The position numbers and the translations under genes are program-made. From NCBI GenBank assembly GCA_021203515.1, contig JAJQAY010000065.1, positions 1 to 61,691 on the forward strand: 61,691 nucleotides of DNA, read 5' to 3'. Positions 49,795 to 58,340 of this stretch are shown piece after piece (positions within the stretch are counted from its first letter, which is position 1; the number at the start of each line of letters is the position of its first letter). The notes beneath the pieces are model-generated. The model was not told the origin of the DNA. It made no database searches and worked only from the letters and a program-made list of their open reading frames with translations. Source of the stretch: Bacteroides sp. GTDB lineage: Bacteria > Bacteroidota > Bacteroidia > Bacteroidales > Bacteroidaceae.

Positions 49795-50838
49795 TTATTT
49801 AAGTACCCCAACCGGATATTGCATGGTAACGCAATGCAGGGAACCGTGCTGCTTAATCAAGGCACGGCAGTCTATGCCGATAATCTTATAATTGGGAAAA
49901 GCCTCTTGCAGTACTTCTTTGGCACGTGCGTCATTCTCCGGTTGGCAATAGGTGGGATAGAGTACGACGTCGTTCATTATCAGGAAGTTGGCATAGGTAG
50001 CAGGAAGGCGTTCGCCTTCTACCACTACTTTGTCGGCCATAGGCAGCGCCAGCAGCCGATAAGGGTCTCCGCTTAATGTACGGAACGTTTTCAGTTGCTC
50101 TTCCATCTTATGCAATGCTTCGTAATGTTCGTCATTTATATCGGTGCATTGCACGTATGCAATGGTATCGGGCGAACAGAAACGGGCAAGCGTATCTATA
50201 TGGCTGTCTGTATCATCGCCAGCCAAGTAACCGTAATCCAGCCAAAGCACCCGTTCCAAGCGGAATGTGGAGCGAAGAAACGCCTCAATCTCTACCTTAT
50301 TTAATTGTCCGTTCCGATTGGGAGAAAGCAAACATTTGGAGGTGGCGAGCAACGTTCCCATGCCGTCACTCTCAATCGAGCCGCCTTCGAGCACGAAACC
50401 TAATCGGTTTACGTATTGCCCTCTTAGCACTCCGGCTTCAACGGCCCGGCGAGTAATCCGGTTGTCTTTGTCCGAGGCAAATTTCATTCCCCAACCGTTG
50501 AAGGTAAAGTCGAGTAGAGAAGGCCCGTCCGTGTCCAACATCGTGATGGCTCCATGATCGCGTGCCCAGGTATCGTTTGTGTCGCACTCCAGGAAACGGA
50601 TATTCTCCATATTCACGACGGCAGAGATTTGCTTCTTCACTTCTTCCGGTTCGGGGGTTGCGATAAGCAATAGTTCCCGTTTTGCTATTTCGGTGGCAAT
50701 GGCGATAAAACACTTCTGCACTTCTTCGAGCATATACGCCCAGTCTGTTCCGGCATGAGGCCAGGTTAGTTGTACACCACTCTGCAATGCCCATTCGGCA
50801 GGCAGGTGAGGTGCGCGCGTTTCTACCTGGAAGGACAT
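49795..50838 (-). CDS. aguA: Agmatine deiminase
   Basis: AguA hydrolyses agmatine to N-carbamoylputrescine. The start at 50838 (MSFQVETRAP) gives 347 residues and places LTWPH near residue 25, as in the family; an in-frame ATG at 50910 is an alternative. Guanidine-binding residues lie in CDTNDTWARDHG and DTDSHIDTLARF, and the catalytic Cys is in GSLHCVTMQYP at the C-terminus. It forms an operon with aguB. Confidence 0.9.
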   Translation of the reverse strand: MSFQVETRAPHLPAEWALQSGVQLTWPHAGTDWAYMLEEVQKCFIAIATEIAKRELLLIATPEPEEVKKQISAVVNMENIRFLECDTNDTWARDHGAITMLDTDGPSLLDFTFNGWGMKFASDKDNRITRRAVEAGVLRGQYVNRLGFVLEGGSIESDGMGTLLATSKCLLSPNRNGQLNKVEIEAFLRSTFRLERVLWLDYGYLAGDDTDSHIDTLARFCSPDTIAYVQCTDINDEHYEALHKMEEQLKTFRTLSGDPYRLLALPMADKVVVEGERLPATYANFLIMNDVVLYPTYCQPENDARAKEVLQEAFPNYKIIGIDCRALIKQHGSLHCVTMQYPVGVLK

Positions 50839-50946
50839 GTTCTTGCCAAAGCGTACCTGATAATCTTTTTCACTGGCTCCACCCAGCGGAATTCCGACGA
50901 AATATCCCATTTGAATATTGTTTTAGTATCATTATAAAGACATACA

Positions 50947-51030
50947 AACTACTACGTAGTAGTTACCCGACTACTTAGTAGTAATTGCCCATCTACCCGT
51001 AAGTAGTTCAGTCATTACTTAGTAGTGGTT
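50947..51030. repeat. 22-nt phased dyad array D
   Basis: ACTAC, ACTAC, TCTAC and ATTAC begin at 50948, 50970, 50992 and 51014, exactly 22 nt apart. The right arms AGTAGTT, AGTAATT, AGTAGTT and AGTGGTT begin at 50958, 50980, 51002 and 51024, also 22 nt apart. The first unit is a perfect 18-nt palindrome (50947-50964). The last unit overlaps the stop end of the DUF2148 gene. Confidence 0.8.
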
Positions 51031-51557
51031 TCTTTCGGCTTTCTGTCGAAGAACGGGTTCTTGGACGAAGCACTTACCGGAATGGCGAATACTGATTTAC
51101 ATTCTTTCAGCCATTCCATTCGTTGAGCAGCCAGTCCGGCCGAAAACATCACCCGGGTATCTACACGCATATCCGCAGCCATAGCACAAGCCGAACCGAT
51201 AGCGATGCCCACATCCACTGAATTTATGGCACATGGCACACCTTCCGCACGCCCGGCACAAGTAGAGAAACCGCAATGCCCACAGTTCAAGCCTTGCGCC
51301 AACTCGCGCGTACCTATAATTACGACACATTCCGCCTGCAAAATGTTTGCGGCATCCCGTAGAAAGAATTTCATGCCCAATTCCTCTGCCATGGCAATCA
51401 TTTTATCCGACAGTTTCTTGAGGCCTTCACCCGTAACCAATGCTGTTTCAATCACATCAATACCCTTTCCTTTGGGTGCCGTACGTGCGGCGGTCATCAT
51501 TTGTCTCGCCACATCGAGCACATGTTCGTGGCGACAATCCCGTTCGTTCTGTATCAT
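51015..51557 (-). CDS. DUF2148 ferredoxin-like domain protein
   Basis: This 180-residue soluble protein matches DUF2148, with a cysteine cluster NCGHCGFSTCAG near residues 92-103 and further cysteines (GVPCAIN, GSACAM) that could bind an iron-sulfur cluster. The biochemical role of the family is not established. A strong Shine-Dalgarno (GGAGGAAGG) precedes the ATG, and a TATCTTTG promoter element lies at 51586-51593 (-). Its 3' end runs into repeat array D. Confidence 0.82.
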   Translation of the reverse strand: MIQNERDCRHEHVLDVARQMMTAARTAPKGKGIDVIETALVTGEGLKKLSDKMIAMAEELGMKFFLRDAANILQAECVVIIGTRELAQGLNCGHCGFSTCAGRAEGVPCAINSVDVGIAIGSACAMAADMRVDTRVMFSAGLAAQRMEWLKECKSVFAIPVSASSKNPFFDRKPKETTTK

Positions 51558-51585
51558 ATCCTTCCTCCTGAATTAATTAGTGACA

Positions 51586-51593
51586 CAAAGATA
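51586..51593 (-). promoter_or_regulatory. -7 element of the DUF2148 gene
   Basis: On the minus strand TATCTTTG fits TAnnTTTG, 29 nt before the start. A divergent element for the ABC gene lies about 35 nt away. Confidence 0.45.
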
Positions 51594-51627
51594 AAGGTAT
51601 AAAGTTACCTATGCAAGTTTTTTTCTG

Positions 51628-51635
51628 TACCTTTG
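51628..51635 (+). promoter_or_regulatory. -7 element of the FetAB-like operon
   Basis: TACCTTTG fits TAnnTTTG, 25 nt before the ATG at 51660. No -33 TTTG is evident. Confidence 0.45.
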
Positions 51636-51659
51636 CTAGGAAGAATAAAGAGACAACCT

Positions 51660-52282
51660 ATGTTGCAAATAGAAAATGCCACTATCGTGTATGGTAATGA
51701 TGTGCTGTTCTCCGGTTTCAACCTGCAGTTGCACCGGGGAGAAATTGCATGTATTTCCGGCTCTTCGGGATGCGGAAAGATATCGCTACTCAATGCCGTA
51801 CTGGGCTTTATCCCGCTGAAGAAGGCAATATTACCGTGAACGGCATTCGGTTGGAAAGAAGCACTATCGACCATATCCGCAAACAGATAGCCTGGATACC
51901 GCAAGAACTGGCGTTGCCGTTGGAGTGGGTAAAAGATATGATACAGCTTCCTTTCAGCCTGAAAGCAAACCGGAGCACTCCTTTCTCCGAAGCAAAGTTG
52001 TTCGCCTGCTTTGCTGATTTAGGACTGGAAGAGGAGTTATACTACAAACGTGTCAACGAAATATCCGGCGGGCAGCGTCAACGCATGATGATAGCTGTGG
52101 CCTCCATGATTGGCAAGCCTTTGATTGTTGTCGACGAACCGACTTCGGCCCTCGATGCAGGCTCCACCGGAAAGGTGCTCGACTTCTTTCGCCAACAGAC
52201 AGAGAAGAGCAGTGCAGTGTTGGCAGTAGCCCACGACCGGGAGTTTGCCAAAGGATGCGACCAACATATAATAATGAAATAA
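51660..52282 (+). pseudogene. FetA-like ABC ATPase, frameshifted and with an altered Walker A
   Basis: The ATG at 51660 opens a small ABC ATPase of about 207 residues. Walker A reads GSSGCGKIS: codon 41 (51780-51782) is ATA, Ile, where Thr or Ser is expected to hold Mg-ATP. A one-base loss in the C run 51812-51814 then shifts the frame; restoring it gives GFIPAEEGNITVNGIRLE and a normal signature SGGQRQRM and Walker B PLIVVDEPTSALD. With the FetB-like permease downstream it resembles the E. coli FetAB (YbbL/YbbM) iron exporter. Confidence 0.82.
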
Positions 52283-52293
52283 TAATAGAGGCC

Positions 52294-52575
52294 ATGAGTT
52301 TTGCAGGATTTGTTTTTGATATGATACGTCGCGACAAGGAAAACCGCGATATGCGTAATCTCCGCCGGGAACGTCACAACCAACGTTTGGACAAACTGTA
52401 CGAGGGAAGTAACGGTATGCCCCGAAATACCACCGCAGAAGATATGGACGAAATAATCCAGTTGACAAAGAAGAAAGAACAGTCGGAGCAAAACTATATA
52501 GTGAAAATGATGTTTATCTTCTTGGGCATCTGCATCCTTGCCGCATCTATACTGGTACTAATCTTTATTATATAA
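52294..52575 (+). CDS. Small single-pass membrane protein between transporter subunits
   Basis: This 93-residue protein starts at ATG 52294. A short hydrophobic/amphipathic N-terminus (SFAGFVFDMIRR) is followed by a highly charged middle (NRDMRNLRRERHNQRLDKL) and one C-terminal membrane helix (about 70-93). I do not recognise a family. It lies 11 nt after the ATPase and 4 nt before the permease, so it is made with them and could be an accessory subunit. Confidence 0.7.
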   Translation: MSFAGFVFDMIRRDKENRDMRNLRRERHNQRLDKLYEGSNGMPRNTTAEDMDEIIQLTKKKEQSEQNYIVKMMFIFLGICILAASILVLIFII

Positions 52576-52579
52576 CACA

Positions 52580-53380
52580 TTGGGAACTATCGATATATCA
52601 TACCTCAGCCTGGGTATCGGACTATTACTGCTACTGATCCCCATCTTCTATATCTGGAAATTCAAAACCGGACTAGTACGTGCTACCGTCATCGGTACGG
52701 CACGCATGATTGTGCAACTCTTCTTCATCGGTGTCTACCTGAAATATCTTTTCCTTTGGAATAATCCCTGGATTAACTTCTTGTGGGTCGTCATCATGAT
52801 ATTCGTAGCATCGCAGACGGCATTGGCACGCACGGGATTGAAGCGGAAAGTCCTGCTTATTCCCATACCCGTAGGCTTTCTGTGTAGTGTGGTATGCGTG
52901 GGTATGTATTTTATAGGTATCATCCTGCGGCTGGATAACGTATTCAGCGCCCAATACTTCATTCCTATATTCGGCATATTGATGGGGAATATGCTATCCA
53001 GCAATGTCATTGCCCTCAATACATACTATAGCGGATTGGAACGGGAGCAACAGCTCTACCGCTATCTGCTTGGCAACGGTGCCACCCGTGCCGAAGCGCA
53101 AGCCCCCTTTATCCGCCAAGCTATCATCAAGGCGTTCAGCCCGCTCATAGCCAACATTGCCGTCATGGGACTGGTTGCCCTTCCGGGAACGATGATCGGA
53201 CAGATATTGGGAGGAAGCAGTCCGAATGTCGCCATCAAATACCAGATGATGATTATGGTAATCACCTTCACGGCCTCCATGCTTTCGCTGATGATTACCA
53301 TTTCGCTGGCCTCCCGCAAGTCCTTCGATGCTTACGGCAAACTGCTGCCGGTGATGGTGGAGAAAAAGGAAAAGAAATAA
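52580..53380 (+). CDS. FetB/YbbM-type ABC permease (UPF0014)
   Basis: This 266-residue protein has about seven membrane helices and matches the UPF0014/YbbM family (GTARMIVQLFFIGVYL, NALNTYYSGL-like loop, ALPGTMIGQILGG). E. coli FetB works with FetA in iron export and peroxide resistance. The best start is TTG at 52580. The next gene is convergent, only 2 nt away. Confidence 0.88.
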   Translation: MGTIDISYLSLGIGLLLLLIPIFYIWKFKTGLVRATVIGTARMIVQLFFIGVYLKYLFLWNNPWINFLWVVIMIFVASQTALARTGLKRKVLLIPIPVGFLCSVVCVGMYFIGIILRLDNVFSAQYFIPIFGILMGNMLSSNVIALNTYYSGLEREQQLYRYLLGNGATRAEAQAPFIRQAIIKAFSPLIANIAVMGLVALPGTMIGQILGGSSPNVAIKYQMMIMVITFTASMLSLMITISLASRKSFDAYGKLLPVMVEKKEKK

Positions 53381-53382
53381 AG

Positions 53383-53787
53383 TTATTGTCTCATCTTTTG
53401 GGGCATATACCGGAGCTGCACATACTGTTCGCCCGGCTTCACATAGCCGCTATCCAGCATCACCTTCGCAACGCGGAAGACTTCCAACCGTTCTTGCATA
53501 TACTTCTCCAACTGCTTGCTCTGCGGTTTCACATACGACAGCACTTCAACTCTGCCAGTGGTGAAAATGTTGACTTTGGCTTTCACTGTACGCACCGGGA
53601 GAGGATCTCTCTTTTGCTTGCTATAGACATTCTTCTCCTTATCCACCCAAAAGATGGCGGTTGCCTTCAGAGTAGTATCCACATGTTCCACGCCCGACTC
53701 TTGTTTGCCATTGCCCGACTGACCGCCATTCCGGCAGGCAGATAGCATGACAAAGAGAGATAAAAGCAGAAAAAGTAATATTCTCAT
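53383..53787 (-). CDS. Small lipoprotein, DUF4891-like
   Basis: The start at 53787 (MRILLFLLLSLF) gives 134 residues with lipobox LSAC (Cys about residue 18). The mature part begins with a Gly/Asn-rich linker and has a compact domain containing KVNIFTTGRVEVLSYVKPQSKQLEKYM, which suggests a TonB-C-like or DUF4891 fold. The function is unknown. It is convergent with the FetB-like gene. Confidence 0.7.
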   Translation of the reverse strand: MRILLFLLLSLFVMLSACRNGGQSGNGKQESGVEHVDTTLKATAIFWVDKEKNVYSKQKRDPLPVRTVKAKVNIFTTGRVEVLSYVKPQSKQLEKYMQERLEVFRVAKVMLDSGYVKPGEQYVQLRYMPQKMRQ

Positions 53788-53865
53788 AAGATTGTTCTTA
53801 GGTGTTGTAGACGCCAAATATACTAAAAAAAGAGTAAAAGCCCTGTGCCGTTCGTTGTTTTTTAC

Positions 53866-53873
53866 TATATTTG
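53866..53873 (+). promoter_or_regulatory. -7 element of the Nif3-family gene
   Basis: TATATTTG fits TAnnTTTG and overlaps the in-frame ATG at 53871, so the ATG at 53895 is the better start. Confidence 0.45.
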
Positions 53874-53894
53874 CATCCAAATTTTCTATCCATA

Positions 53895-54704
53895 ATGAAA
53901 ATTAAGCAAATAGTATGCGCCCTTGAACGGTTCGCGCCTCTGCCATTGCAAGACGGATTTGATAATGCCGGCCTGCAAATCGGATTGACAGAAGCGGAAG
54001 CAACAGGGGCTTTGTTGTGTCTTGACGTGACCGAAACGGTGCTGGACGAAGCCATTGCGTTGGGATATAATCTTATCATATCCCATCATCCCCTCATTTT
54101 CAAAGGCTATAAATCTATTACGGGGAAAGACTATGTGGAGCGTTGCATCTTGAAGGCTATCAAGAACGACCTCGTCATCTACTCCGCCCACACCAATCTG
54201 GACAATGCTCCGGGTGGGGTGAACTTCAAGATAGCCGAGAAAATAGGACTGAAGAACGTGCGCGTGCTGGAAGCCAAAGAAAGCGTCGACCTCTATCCGA
54301 TACAGGACTCATGGTCGCAGGCAGGAGCAGGCGTTATCGGCGAACTGGAAAGCCCTGAAACCGAACTGAAGTTCCTGAAACGTATCAAGAGGACTTTTGA
54401 AGCAGGTTGCCTGAAGCACAACAAGCTGACCGGACGCGAGATACAGCGGGTAGCACTCTGCGGTGGTGCGGGAGCCTTCCTGATGCCGCTTGCCATAAGC
54501 AACCATGCGGATGTCTTCATCACCGGCGAGATAAAATACCATGACTACTTCGGCCACGACACCGATATACTGCTGGCAGAAATAGGGCATTACGAAAGCG
54601 AACAATATACAAAAGAGATGTTTTACACAATAATCCGGGATTTGTTTCCTACTCTTGAAGTCCAACAGACTAAAGTGAATACAAATCCCATAAAATACAT
54701 GTAA
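53895..54704 (+). CDS. Nif3-like dinuclear metal-centre hexameric protein (YbgI/YqfO family)
   Basis: This 269-residue protein of the Nif3/YbgI family is often annotated as GTP cyclohydrolase 1 type 2. Metal-binding residues are seen in ISHHPLIF (near 64-71), HTNLDNAPGG and the C-terminal IGHYESEQYT. It has the short form without the PII-like insertion of YqfO. The family's true substrate is unsettled. It is 5 nt upstream of the zinc-ribbon gene, and the two are commonly adjacent. Confidence 0.9.
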   Translation: MKIKQIVCALERFAPLPLQDGFDNAGLQIGLTEAEATGALLCLDVTETVLDEAIALGYNLIISHHPLIFKGYKSITGKDYVERCILKAIKNDLVIYSAHTNLDNAPGGVNFKIAEKIGLKNVRVLEAKESVDLYPIQDSWSQAGAGVIGELESPETELKFLKRIKRTFEAGCLKHNKLTGREIQRVALCGGAGAFLMPLAISNHADVFITGEIKYHDYFGHDTDILLAEIGHYESEQYTKEMFYTIIRDLFPTLEVQQTKVNTNPIKYM

Positions 54705-54709
54705 CTAAA

Positions 54710-55540
54710 ATGGCCAAAGAAGCAAAGAAAGAACCCCAAGAGTTGACAGTGGAACAGAAGTTGAAAGCACTGTTCCAATTACAGACCATGCTGTCTAAAA
54801 TTGATGAAATCAAGACGTTGAGAGGCGAGCTCCCGCTGGAAGTGCAGGACTTGGAAGACGAAGTAGCAGGTTTGAGCACCCGCATCGACAGAATTAAGGC
54901 GGAAGTAGCCGAACTGCGTACTGCCATCGCCAGCAAGAAAGTGGAAATCGAAGCATCCAAGGCTTCCGTGGCAAAATATAAAGAACAGCAAGACAACGTA
55001 CGCAACAACCGCGAGTACGACTTCCTGAGCAAGGAAATCGAGTTCCAGACACTGGAGATAGAACTTTGCGAGAAGCGTATCAAAGAGTTCTCCGAAGAGG
55101 AAGCCGAGAAATCTGCCGAAGTGGAAAAGAGTTCCGTTGCACTGGAAGAGAGACAGAAAGACCTCGACGTGAAGAAGAACGAACTCGATGAAATCGTTTC
55201 GGAGACAAAGCAGGAAGAAAAGAAGCTGAGAGACAAGGCAAAGGAACTCGAAACCAAAATCGAGCCGCGTCTGCTCCAGTCTTTCAAGCGTATCCGTAAG
55301 AATTCACGCAACGGTCTGGGTATCGTATATGTACAGCGTGACGCTTGTGGCGGTTGCTTCAACAAAATCCCGCCCCAGAGACAACTGGATATTCGTTCGC
55401 GCAAGAAAATCATCGTTTGCGAATATTGCGGACGTATCATGATTGACCCCGAATTGGCAGGTATCGCTCCTGAGGTTAAGGAAGAAGTGGTAAAGGAAAA
55501 GCCGACAAGAAGCAGAAAGAAAGCCGCAAGCGCTGAGTAA
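54710..55540 (+). CDS. Coiled-coil zinc-ribbon protein (CT398-like)
   Basis: This 276-residue protein is mostly a long coiled coil (about 10-190), followed by a C4 zinc ribbon (CGGCFNKIPPQ and CEYCGRIM) and a basic tail. Such proteins pair with Nif3-family genes across many bacteria and have been proposed to bind nucleic acid or act as scaffolds; the role is unproven. No signal or membrane helix. A strong terminator follows. Confidence 0.88.
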   Translation: MAKEAKKEPQELTVEQKLKALFQLQTMLSKIDEIKTLRGELPLEVQDLEDEVAGLSTRIDRIKAEVAELRTAIASKKVEIEASKASVAKYKEQQDNVRNNREYDFLSKEIEFQTLEIELCEKRIKEFSEEEAEKSAEVEKSSVALEERQKDLDVKKNELDEIVSETKQEEKKLRDKAKELETKIEPRLLQSFKRIRKNSRNGLGIVYVQRDACGGCFNKIPPQRQLDIRSRKKIIVCEYCGRIMIDPELAGIAPEVKEEVVKEKPTRSRKKAASAE

Positions 55541-55571
55541 GTTTCTGCCGGAAACGCTATAAACAAATAAG

Positions 55572-55620
55572 GGTTTAGGTTGTTATCAATCCCATGATGT
55601 AACAACCTAAACCTTTTTTT
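55572..55620 (+). terminator. Strong terminator whose T run touches the next start codon
   Basis: A 14-bp stem (55572-55585 with 55600-55613) is followed by seven T at 55614-55620. The ATG of the outer-membrane factor starts at 55621 with no gap. Confidence 0.9.
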
Positions 55621-56934
55621 ATGAGTACAAAAGCCTGGAGCAGTGCGCTGCTCGTCCTGTGTTTCTCTTCTGCGGTGTGGGCGCAGAAAGGCAACCGCTA
55701 TTCGTTTGGCGACCGGATGCTCGACTCGCTGCTGACGGTGGCATCCACCCAAAACTATTCCGTACTGTCCGCCATGGACCGCATGGAGCAGGCGAAAGCC
55801 AATCTGCGGATAGAGCGCGGCAACTTCTTTCCTTCCATTTCATTGAACGGTGGCTGGGCGCGCCAGCAAACCAGCGGCAATGTGAGCGCACTGCCGAAGT
55901 CCATCACCGGAGCATATAGTGCCACGCTCGATGCCAGTTGGGAGATAGACATCTTCGGAAGCATCCGGCAACGCGTAAAGGCGCAACGCGAAAACTTCGC
56001 CGCCAGTCGGGAAGAATTTAACTCGGTCATGGTTTCCTTGTGCGCACAAGTGGCGTCCGCCTACATCGGGCTGCGCGAGTTGCAGCAGGAGCGCAAGGTC
56101 GTAATGCATAACTGCAACACGCAGGCGGCGGTGCTCGAAATTACCGAGACACGCTATAAGACGGGGCTAGTATCCAAGCTGGACGTGGCCCAGGCAAAGT
56201 CCGTATATTATAGTACGCGGGCGTCCATTCCTCCGTTGGATGCCGGCATCAACCAATACATCACCACGCTGGCCATCTTGCTGGGCATTTATCCCCAACA
56301 AATCCGCCCTATATTGGAGCAAGACGGTGCATTGCCGGAATATATGGAGCCCGTCGGCAACGATATTCCAACCGATTTGCTACTCCGTCGTCCCGACGTC
56401 CGCCAGGCCGAGAGGCAGGTTGATGCACAAGCCGCCCTGCTGGGCGCATCCAAAAGCGACTGGCTGCTGCAGGTATTCCTGAAAGGCTCCGCAGGCTATT
56501 CATCCCACGACTTGAAGGACCTCACGAAGCGCAACAGCATGACTTTCGAGATAGCTCCGAGCCTCAGTTGGACGCTGTTCAGCGGCACCAAGCTAGTGAA
56601 CGCCACCCGACTGGCACGCGCCCAGCTCGACGAGTCCATTCATCAGTTCAACCAGACGGTGCTCACTGCAGTGCAAGAGACGGACAATGCCATGAACAGT
56701 TACCGCAACTCCATACAACAGATTGTTGCCCTGCGCGAAGTGTGCAACCAGGGGGAGGAGACGCTGAAGCTCTCTTTGGAGCTTTATAAACAAGGGTTGA
56801 GTCCTTTTCAGGATGTGCTGGATGCGCTTCGCTCGCTGCTGAGTTATCAAAACCAGCTGACGCAGGCGCGGGGCGGTTCGCTGCAGGACCTAATATCCCT
56901 CTACAAGGCATTGGGAGACGAGGGTATTGAATGA
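55621..56934 (+). CDS. Outer-membrane factor of an RND efflux system (NodT/OprM type)
   Basis: This 437-residue protein has a signal peptide (ending VWAQ) and two TolC-type repeats with long helices (SATLDASWEIDIFGSIRQR; DIPTDLLLRRPDVRQAERQ). NodT-family motifs are clear. It has no lipobox. It would form the outer duct for the adaptor and RND pump downstream. The ATG immediately follows a terminator T run, so there is no room for a normal ribosome site if transcription starts after it; the start or the regulation may be unusual. Confidence 0.88.
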   Translation: MSTKAWSSALLVLCFSSAVWAQKGNRYSFGDRMLDSLLTVASTQNYSVLSAMDRMEQAKANLRIERGNFFPSISLNGGWARQQTSGNVSALPKSITGAYSATLDASWEIDIFGSIRQRVKAQRENFAASREEFNSVMVSLCAQVASAYIGLRELQQERKVVMHNCNTQAAVLEITETRYKTGLVSKLDVAQAKSVYYSTRASIPPLDAGINQYITTLAILLGIYPQQIRPILEQDGALPEYMEPVGNDIPTDLLLRRPDVRQAERQVDAQAALLGASKSDWLLQVFLKGSAGYSSHDLKDLTKRNSMTFEIAPSLSWTLFSGTKLVNATRLARAQLDESIHQFNQTVLTAVQETDNAMNSYRNSIQQIVALREVCNQGEETLKLSLELYKQGLSPFQDVLDALRSLLSYQNQLTQARGGSLQDLISLYKALGDEGIE

Positions 56935-56967
56935 TGAGTTATTTCATATTGCAATTCTATCTCAATT

Positions 56968-57131
56968 CCCCTCCTCCTGGGAGGAGGGGTGCTCGGAGGG
57001 CGGGGTGGTAGAGAGCACAAGGCAGAGAAACCATTCTTTCAGAGGTATATCGTTTCACCTACCACCTCCCCCTTCGGGTACTCACCCCCTCCGGCTCCCC
57101 CGTTATCGGGGGAGGACAACCTCCCGGGAGG
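56968..57131. repeat. GC-rich multi-hairpin intergenic element F
   Basis: Four perfect stems lie in the 293-nt gap between outer-membrane factor and adaptor: 56968-56977 with 56980-56989; 57004-57011 with 57059-57066; 57095-57102 with 57107-57114; and 57120-57131 (self-palindrome). The two halves are roughly inverted copies of one C-rich/G-rich motif. It lacks the 22-nt period of arrays A-E. No gene is seen in the gap. Confidence 0.7.
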
Positions 57132-57227
57132 AGGAGAATAAAGTTACTCTCATTGGCAACTGAGTCATCCCTATTTGTTTGCCCTACTAAATTATCATTT
57201 AATAATGAACTAAAAACCAAACCATAT

Positions 57228-58340
57228 ATGAAAAATCGAATATACATTGCTCTGCTCGCCTTGCCCTTGCTGGCGGGATGCGGAGATAGGAGAGAGAAAG
57301 CACAAGGAATGCCTGCTCCGGAAATAAGCGTGGCGCATCCCCTGGTGCAGGACATCACGTTGACGAAGGAATATCCAGGCTATCTGACGTCTGAAAAGAC
57401 AGTGGACTTGGTAGGCCGAGTGAGTGGCACGTTGCAGACGGTGGCCTATGCACCGGGCAGCCGGGTGCGGCAGGGGCAAGTGCTGTTCCTCATCGAGCCG
57501 ACCGTCTATCAGGATGAAGTCCGGCAGGCGGAAGCGGCGCTCAATACCGCCCGTGCCAATCTGGAATATGCGCAAAACAACTACGAGCGTATGCAGGAAG
57601 CCGTCAAGACCGATGCCGTCAGCCAGATACAAGTGTTGCAGGCAAAGTCGAATGTCGCCACCTCGCAAGCGGCCGTCAGCAATGCGGAAGCGGCCCTGGA
57701 CACGGCACGCACTAACCTGAGTTACTGTACCGTCAGCGCTCCGTTCGACGGAACCATCAGCCGCAACCAGGTGGATGCAGGCAGCTATGTGGACGAAGGC
57801 GTGCAGCCCGTGGCCTTGGCCACCATCTACAAAGACGACCACCTATATACCTACTTCAATATCACAGACAATCAATGGCTTGCCATGCTGATGCAGCAAG
57901 GGGACAGCATTCCCCGGCAGGTGAGCGTCAGCCTGGGGCAAGACGGGATGATGAACTATCCCGCCAAGCTGGATTACCTCTCGCCGAATGTGGACCTCAG
58001 TACCGGTACGCTCACCATTCGCGCCCGCCTGGACAATCCGAAAAGCATCTTGAAAAGCGGGATGTACGTCAGTATCACCCTGCCCTACGGGGAACAGAAG
58101 AATACCGTCCTCATACCGGATGCCTCCATCGGTACCGACCAATTGGGAAAGTACGTGTATATAGTCAACGACTCGAACATCGTGCGCTATCGTCACATCG
58201 AGACCGGACAACTGATAGGGGACAGCCTGCGGCAAATAACAGCGGGCGTCTCTCCCAGGGAGTGTTACGTTGCTAAAGCACTGATGAAGGTCAGGGATGG
58301 GATGAGAGTAAAGCCGATGCTAAGGACGAATATCAATTAA
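57228..58340 (+). CDS. RND periplasmic adaptor lipoprotein (AcrA/MexA type)
   Basis: The start at 57228 gives 370 residues with a lipobox LLAGC (Cys about 16). The lipoyl half-motif GRVSGTLQTVAYAPGSRVRQGQVL, a coiled-coil hairpin (about 100-170), the second lipoyl half APFDGTISRNQVDAGSYV and a beta-barrel with LDNPKSILKSGMYV follow. It links the outer-membrane factor to the RND pump. Its stop codon TAA is inside the first unit of repeat array E. Confidence 0.92.
   Translation: MKNRIYIALLALPLLAGCGDRREKAQGMPAPEISVAHPLVQDITLTKEYPGYLTSEKTVDLVGRVSGTLQTVAYAPGSRVRQGQVLFLIEPTVYQDEVRQAEAALNTARANLEYAQNNYERMQEAVKTDAVSQIQVLQAKSNVATSQAAVSNAEAALDTARTNLSYCTVSAPFDGTISRNQVDAGSYVDEGVQPVALATIYKDDHLYTYFNITDNQWLAMLMQQGDSIPRQVSVSLGQDGMMNYPAKLDYLSPNVDLSTGTLTIRARLDNPKSILKSGMYVSITLPYGEQKNTVLIPDASIGTDQLGKYVYIVNDSNIVRYRHIETGQLIGDSLRQITAGVSPRECYVAKALMKVRDGMRVKPMLRTNIN

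Noticed and set aside
54670..55752. Long minus-strand Ser-rich frame
   Set aside because: It is the antisense shadow of the zinc-ribbon coiled-coil gene and the outer-membrane factor.
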